A DNA stretch of 5,573 nucleotides from assembly GCA_009782695.1 (NCBI GenBank), contig WRIO01000093.1, positions 1 to 5,573 of the forward strand. The letters run 5' to 3'. Below are positions 4,091-5,573 of this stretch, piece after piece. A program made the position numbers and the translations under genes. This stretch comes from Candidatus Cloacimonadota bacterium. Its GTDB lineage: Bacteria; Cloacimonadota; Cloacimonadia; Cloacimonadales; WRIO01. The notes beneath the pieces were generated by a model, which was not told the origin of the DNA, ran no database searches, and saw nothing but the letters and a program-made list of their open reading frames with translations. Position 1 is the stretch's first letter, and the number at the start of each line of letters is the position of its first letter.

Positions 4091-5242
4091 TTACTTAAAC
4101 ATCTCCTCTTTATCGAAGTTCCGATATGGGTTAAACGATTCGAGAACTCGTTGGTCGTCTGCTGTCAGCCTATCTTCCACTATCCTATTAAGTATCTCCC
4201 CGATACCAGGTCCCATCATAAACCCTTGTCCGCACATACCCACAGCCTGTATAAAAAATGGGTTTTCTTTTAGCTTACCCACTATGGGTGAGCCGTCTGG
4301 TGTCATGGGATATTGTCCTCTCCATTGGCGTCTGACATTTAGATTTTTTAGTCGAGGATATATTTGGAGCATACGGGTGACGCATAGAGGTAGAAAGCTA
4401 GAGGTTGTGTCATTGTCTATGCCGTATTTTAACGGTTCAGGAGTGATACAGAAGACCACTTGACCTTCATTGTTTTGATAAAAATAATAGTTTTTGGAGC
4501 CTGGGGCAGGTATAGTATCCACCACCATAGGTTCAAAGAATCGTTGCACAGGGTCAGTGATAGCAGCTTCGTGGCTATCAGGGGTGACATGGCACTCGAA
4601 GCCAGCTAAGTGGCTAATATCTCGAGCATAATTTCCAGCAGCGTTTATCAGAAAGTCGCAGGTATAATCTGCTTTATCTGTCTTTATGGCAAAGGCTTTC
4701 TTGCTGTATTTGATATCTATCACCTTTTCAGAAAATCGGTATTCAGCTCCGTATTCTAAGCTTTTAAAATAGAAGGCGTTTATAGCCCGCAGGGGTGAGC
4801 AGCTGCCGTCGTCTGGGGAAAAAGTGCCACCACGGAGGGCGTCTTTTCTCAGTCCGGGAACTAATTCTTCTATCTCATCAGGATTCAGCCAACCTATATT
4901 TAAGTTAAAACTTTTTTGTATTTTTAGGGTGTCTTTGAGTGTCTTTTCTGTCGCTTCATCGAAGGCAGGAAAGCAGTAACTATTTGAAATCCAGCCTATA
5001 TCATCGCCGTGTTTTGCTGCCCAAGTCGAAAATATCTCGATACTCCTTTGGCAGACAGTTATCTTACCAAAGTCAGAATGAGTGGCACGGACACCGCCGA
5101 TAGCTTTTTTATTGTTACCTTGACCGGGCGAGGCGAAGCTGTCTATACACAAAACTTTTTTACGGTTATAGGCAAGGTTCATCGTAGCAGGGACGCCTAT
5201 GGAACCAGCTCCGATGACTATCACATCATAATTTTTACTCAT
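4091..5242 (-). CDS. FAD-dependent oxidoreductase, DAO family (amino/imino-acid dehydrogenase beta-subunit type)
   Basis: A 383-residue flavoprotein predicted to oxidise an amine, N-methyl or cyclic amino acid, passing electrons to its iron-sulfur partner. The N-terminus YDVIVIGAGSIGVPATMNLA contains the Rossmann GxGxxG at 11-16, with Asp34 at the end of the second strand (VLCID) for the FAD ribose. NNKKAIGGVRATHSD (about 43-57) corresponds to the flavin/substrate loop. Near the C-terminus come the second FAD-contact region MTPDGSPIVG and VGMCGQGFMMGPGIGEIL, both typical of sarcosine-oxidase-beta, glycine-oxidase and HcnC-like proteins. I chose the ATG at 5242 because AGGAGG (5253-5248) stands 5 nt upstream. 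The reading frame continues up to 5299, but that 19-residue extension lacks homology to the Rossmann start. It overlaps the preceding gene by 8 nt, suggesting translational coupling. The substrate is unknown; proline, hydroxyproline, sarcosine or an opine are all possible. Confidence 0.92.
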   Translation of the reverse strand: MSKNYDVIVIGAGSIGVPATMNLAYNRKKVLCIDSFASPGQGNNKKAIGGVRATHSDFGKITVCQRSIEIFSTWAAKHGDDIGWISNSYCFPAFDEATEKTLKDTLKIQKSFNLNIGWLNPDEIEELVPGLRKDALRGGTFSPDDGSCSPLRAINAFYFKSLEYGAEYRFSEKVIDIKYSKKAFAIKTDKADYTCDFLINAAGNYARDISHLAGFECHVTPDSHEAAITDPVQRFFEPMVVDTIPAPGSKNYYFYQNNEGQVVFCITPEPLKYGIDNDTTSSFLPLCVTRMLQIYPRLKNLNVRRQWRGQYPMTPDGSPIVGKLKENPFFIQAVGMCGQGFMMGPGIGEILNRIVEDRLTADDQRVLESFNPYRNFDKEEMFK

Positions 5243-5573
5243 TTTCCCCTCCTCTTGACTTTTGAGACACAGCAAATTTTTCGAGTGGCACTTCCACAAA
5301 TACAGGTCGATTTGTGTTGTTCGTGATGTCGTCTGTGCATATACTTTCTTGCTTTAGCAGTTGTTTTAACAAGGTGTCACAGGTCTTTGCCCCACAAGCT
5401 CCCATCCCTATGCGGGTCAGTGCTTTTAGTTGGTTTATATCCCGCACACCTTTGCGTATCCACTGCACTATCTCTGTCACGGGTATCCTTTCACACAGGC
5501 AAACCATAGTCGAGCTCTCTCTATCGAGGGGCATCACAGTGGCTTGGTGAGCGGTAAAAGTCTCGTCCTCTTG
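5235..5573 (-). CDS. BFD-type [2Fe-2S]-binding protein, C-terminal part, 5' end outside window
   Basis: The frame is open to the window edge, so the gene is probably cut. The visible part has a BFD-like [2Fe-2S] domain with MVCLCERIPVTEIV and, about 30 residues later, TRIGMGACGAKTC, giving cysteines C-x-C and C-x4-C. The GMG-x-C-x-G form and the tail RPVFVEVPLEKFA resemble the C-terminus of alpha subunits of HcnB, opine-oxidase and dye-linked proline/hydroxyproline dehydrogenase type, whose tails end in RPP..PVPL. The cluster would relay electrons from the FAD subunit encoded next. In-frame starts at 5537 (GTG) and 5534 (ATG) lack a close ribosome binding site, which favours a start beyond the edge. 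It could be a small stand-alone ferredoxin-like subunit or the end of a full FAD/NAD-binding alpha subunit. Confidence 0.85.
   Translation of the reverse strand, partial: QEDETFTAHQATVMPLDRESSTMVCLCERIPVTEIVQWIRKGVRDINQLKALTRIGMGACGAKTCDTLLKQLLKQESICTDDITNNTNRPVFVEVPLEKFAVSQKSRGGENE

Noticed and set aside
5243..5299. Earlier start of the FAD oxidoreductase at 5299
   Set aside because: The 19-residue extension precedes the usual DAO start, lies within the upstream gene and has a worse ribosome binding site than the ATG at 5242.
5009..5550. Plus-strand frames at 5009-5326 and 5314-5550
   Set aside because: Antisense to the FAD oxidoreductase and [2Fe-2S] genes, whose motifs are clear.

Overview
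The window looks like a piece of a low-GC bacterial chromosome, most likely Bacillota/Clostridia. Grounds are AGGAGG-type ribosome binding sites, codon choice rich in AAA/ATA/TTT, a clostridial-looking form of SAICAR synthetase (GKTKDVY and DPGAN motifs), and a clostridial-style two-component FAD/[2Fe-2S] dehydrogenase. The taxonomic call is an inference from memory of families, not a database result.

Left half (1-3640, all genes on +). A SpoU-family RNA methyltransferase (51-884) is followed by a 479-bp gene-free stretch packed with hairpins. Then come formamidopyrimidine-DNA glycosylase mutM (1364-2164), a small TfoX N-terminal-domain protein (2217-2528), a second hairpin-rich stretch of 374 bp, and a SAICAR synthetase, purC (2903-3637). 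These are housekeeping functions (RNA modification, base excision repair, purine synthesis) with no evident operon logic.

Right half. A consensus-like promoter (3659-3687) drives a short hicB antitoxin gene (3707-3928). It overlaps by one base a wrecked hicA toxin gene (3928-4034) that keeps only its N- and C-terminal ends. Convergent to these, on the minus strand, lie a DAO-family FAD oxidoreductase (4091-5242) and, upstream and overlapping it by 8 nt, the C-terminal part of a BFD-type [2Fe-2S] protein (5235 to the window edge). The last two look like the beta subunit and the iron-sulfur portion of the alpha subunit of a flavin amino/imino-acid dehydrogenase (the HcnB/HcnC, proline or hydroxyproline dehydrogenase type), but the substrate cannot be read from the sequence.

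The most unusual content is in the intergenic DNA of the left half. A modular repeat family recurs at least eight times in both orientations. It is a hairpin closed by CCCC/GGGG, then TGG, then a second hairpin, then CGGGG(TGG). The outer blocks are constant while the stems change sequence and stay self-complementary. At 1031-1342 these modules form one large palindrome of two 150-bp arms around a 12-nt centre (centre about 1186.5). Corresponding hairpins sit at mirror positions within a base or two, yet several differ in sequence by compensated base-pair changes. At 2534-2695 one module is present as two identical 81-bp tandem copies. Elements lie directly before the ribosome binding sites of three of the four left-half genes, and a related hairpin repeat runs into the 3' end of the methyltransferase gene and supplies its stop codon. 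No such elements were seen after about position 2880.
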